From Pararhodobacter zhoushanensis (GTDB lineage Bacteria; Pseudomonadota; Alphaproteobacteria; Rhodobacterales; Rhodobacteraceae): a stretch of DNA of 64,000 nucleotides. Within the stretch, counting starts at the first letter, position 1, and every line of letters starts with the position of its first letter. The position numbers and the translations under genes were made by a program. The DNA lies in NCBI RefSeq assembly GCF_025949695.1, contig NZ_JAPDFL010000001.1, positions 3,227,501-3,291,500 of the forward strand. The letters are read 5' to 3'. Below the pieces are notes generated by a model. The model saw only the letters and a program-made list of their open reading frames with translations. It was not told the origin of the DNA and ran no database searches. Shown piece by piece: positions 62,711 through 64,000 of the stretch.

Positions 62711-62912
62711 AGGCTCAGGACCCATTAATCGGCTTGCGACTGCCCTGCCTGTGTGATTCACGCTCCCGAACTGATGGGGTCATGATGAGCAATCTCTTCT
62801 GGCTGACCGACGAGCAGATGGCTCGGCTTCAGCCGTTCTTTCCAAAGAGCCATGGCATGTCGGCCGTCGCACTCGCCGCAACTGTCATGTTCTGGTTATG
62901 AGTCCTGACCCT
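62711..62912. mobile_element. MITE-like 200-bp derivative of an IS5-family element
   Basis: Terminal inverted repeats AGGCTCAGGACCCAT (left, from 62711) and AGGGTCAGGACTCAT (right, reading inward from 62912) match at 13 of 15 positions. Between them lies a transposase whose start and end are joined with the middle deleted. No target duplication is visible. Such internally deleted elements can be moved by a full copy elsewhere. Confidence 0.75.
62785..62901 (+). pseudogene. IS5-family transposase, internally deleted remnant
   Basis: 38-codon frame. Its first 24 residues (MSNLFWLTDEQMARLQPFFP then KSHG) are the N-terminus of IS5/IS427-group transposases; the last part (ALAATVMFWL) is the usual C-terminus of the same proteins. 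The catalytic DDE core is gone. The frame ends inside the right terminal repeat, as in complete elements. Confidence 0.75.
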
Positions 62913-62989
62913 GGTGACTCAGCAGTCCTAATCTTGGACAGGCCTGCCTCTCCACTCTCATCAATAAAAACACGAAACTTGGCGGTCAT
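62912..62989 (-). pseudogene. 5' fragment of a DUF3800-like gene cut by the MITE
   Basis: Starts at ATG 62989 with GGAGGG upstream. The 26 codons read MTAKFRVFIDESGEAGLSKI then RTAESP, matching the N-terminal FIDESG motif of DUF3800 (RNase H-like fold, often in phage and defence loci). The frame then enters the terminal repeat of the MITE at 62912, and no continuation is seen on the other side. Call rests on a short motif. Confidence 0.55.
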
Positions 62990-63026
62990 CACAAAGCCCT
63001 CCGCTTACGCTCCGGGCGTTCGCGCC

Positions 63027-63072
63027 TGAAAAGGCTCCACTGGAGCCTTTTCGCCCCGGCAAGAGCCGGGGC
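63027..63072 (-). terminator. Terminator region downstream of thyX
   Basis: Two adjacent hairpins: AAAAGGCTCCA/TGGAGCCTTTT (63029-63051), which has a T-rich end in the minus direction, and GCCCCGGC/GCCGGGGC (63053-63071). They lie 7-50 bases past the thyX stop. Confidence 0.75.
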
Positions 63073-63078
63073 CATCAC

Positions 63079-63984
63079 TCACTCCCAAACCCCCTTAAAT
63101 TCCCGCCACTCGCCCACACTCATCCCCGTGCTCTCGCGCGTCACGTCTTCACCCTTCAGCATCCGCTTCAACGCGTCAACGGCCTTGCCTGACAGGTTCA
63201 CCCCGCCCATCCGGTAATCCTCGAACGCCCCGAACGCCAAAGGCACCCAATCCGCCACCATCGCGGCAATCGCCTCGGCGTAGACGCGGATTTCGTATTG
63301 GGCGTGGGGGTCGGCGCGCAAGCGCAGGAAATGGAAGAGGTTGTGCAGATCGGTCTTCCAATACCATTGCGTATAGATGTTCATCGGCAGGTTCATCCGG
63401 GCCAATTCGCGCGCCAGACCCTGCTGGCCGTCCTGGGACAGCATCTCCTCGTAATGGTCGTACATCTGCGAGGCGTCGGATTTCAGCATTGCCAGCACGC
63501 GGGCGGCCTCGGCCCCTTCCAGCACGGCCCCCCTGCCCTGATTGTTGACGGTGGATTGCGCGGCGAGTTGGGCGGGTTCGGGGATATAGAACTCGCGGTC
63601 GAGGATCGAATAGCGCGCCGAGTACTCATTCACGTTGGCGGTGCGGTGGCGGATCCACTGGCGCGCGACGAAGACCGGGAGTTTGACGTGCAGCTTGATC
63701 TCGCACATCTCGAACGGGGTCGAGTGCCAATGGCGCATCAGGTAGCGGATCAGCCCCTCGTCGTTGGAGACGTGTTTGGTGCCGGCGCCATAGCTGACGC
63801 GGGCGGCCTGCACGATGGCGGCATCGTCGCCCATGTAGTCGATGGCGCGCACGAAGCCGTGGTCCAGCACGGGCTGGGCGGTGTAGAGGTGCTTTTCCAT
63901 CCCCGGGGCGACTGACCGCAATGTGAGTTGCGGGGTTGCGCGCGATGCGGTGATCTCGGCCAGTTGTTCGTCGCTGAGCGGCAT
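63079..63984 (-). CDS. thyX: Flavin-dependent thymidylate synthase
   Basis: 301 residues. The ThyX signature [15 protein letters not shown] (from about residue 112) is intact, with the upstream SYGAGTK and the C-terminal [20 protein letters not shown] segment that supplies FAD and dUMP contacts. It makes dTMP from dUMP using methylene-tetrahydrofolate and NADPH, replacing ThyA. Length is at the long end of the family because of an N-terminal extension common in alphaproteobacteria. The promoter is near or beyond the window edge. Confidence 0.96.
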   Translation of the reverse strand: MPLSDEQLAEITASRATPQLTLRSVAPGMEKHLYTAQPVLDHGFVRAIDYMGDDAAIVQAARVSYGAGTKHVSNDEGLIRYLMRHWHSTPFEMCEIKLHVKLPVFVARQWIRHRTANVNEYSARYSILDREFYIPEPAQLAAQSTVNNQGRGAVLEGAEAARVLAMLKSDASQMYDHYEEMLSQDGQQGLARELARMNLPMNIYTQWYWKTDLHNLFHFLRLRADPHAQYEIRVYAEAIAAMVADWVPLAFGAFEDYRMGGVNLSGKAVDALKRMLKGEDVTRESTGMSVGEWREFKGVWE

Positions 63985-64000
63985 GGGGTATCTTTCTTTT

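Overview
The window is a gene-dense, high-GC stretch of a bacterial chromosome. The gene families, codon use and many ATGA-coupled operons fit an alphaproteobacterium of the Rhodobacterales (Roseobacter/Paracoccaceae-like). ThyX, TRAP and Opp-type transporters, several FCD/MarR regulators and a Rhizobium-type UDP-sugar epimerase all agree with this. No species-level marker is present, so the placement is inference.

Layout. 0-4 kb: class I glutamine amidotransferase, MarR regulator, FCD-type GntR regulator, tRNA-Ser(GGA) and a DUF3883 nuclease-like protein. 4-14.6 kb: a catabolic island with an Opp-type ABC transporter (SBP, two permeases, two ATPases), two amidohydrolases, a hydantoin/Asp-Glu racemase, a flavin reductase and a GntR regulator. 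The same AT-rich operator half-sites occur upstream of the transporter and next to the regulator, so these genes look like one regulon for a cyclic amide or N-heterocycle. 14.7-21.7 kb: one giant surface protein with fifteen 100-residue repeats and a C-terminal beta-barrel. 22.3-26.5 kb: speD facing a tightly coupled minus-strand operon (two DUF4178 proteins, a 53-residue membrane peptide, DUF350, and a membrane-anchored aminopropyltransferase). This is the best candidate for a poorly described system. 26.7-32.6 kb: a double-CDGSH/glutamate-synthase fusion and a DUF1656-HlyD-FUSC-TolC efflux operon.

32.9-40.6 kb: a PRMT-like methyltransferase, a three-subunit periplasmic dehydrogenase (Tat subunit, GMC flavoprotein, triheme cytochrome c), an amidohydrolase and a MarR regulator. 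The MarR gene diverges, across a perfect palindrome, from a TRAP transporter and sulfatase operon (40.7-45.3 kb). 45.6-50.5 kb: two convergent hybrid histidine kinases with a GrlR-fold protein between them. 51.3-59.1 kb: an anionic surface polysaccharide cluster (UDP-glucose dehydrogenase, UDP-glucuronate epimerase, flippase, sulfotransferase with a one-base frameshift, pyruvyltransferase, polymerase, glycosyltransferase). 59.1-64 kb: VOC-bicupin protein, tRNA-Ser(CGA), DUF985 cupin, a RAYT transposase with REP palindromes inside and around it, an AT-rich patch with a 200-bp IS5-like MITE that cuts a DUF3800-like gene, and thyX.

Limits: all family calls are from reading translated sequence and motifs; no database search was run. 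Substrates of the transporters and hydrolases are not determined by the sequence alone.
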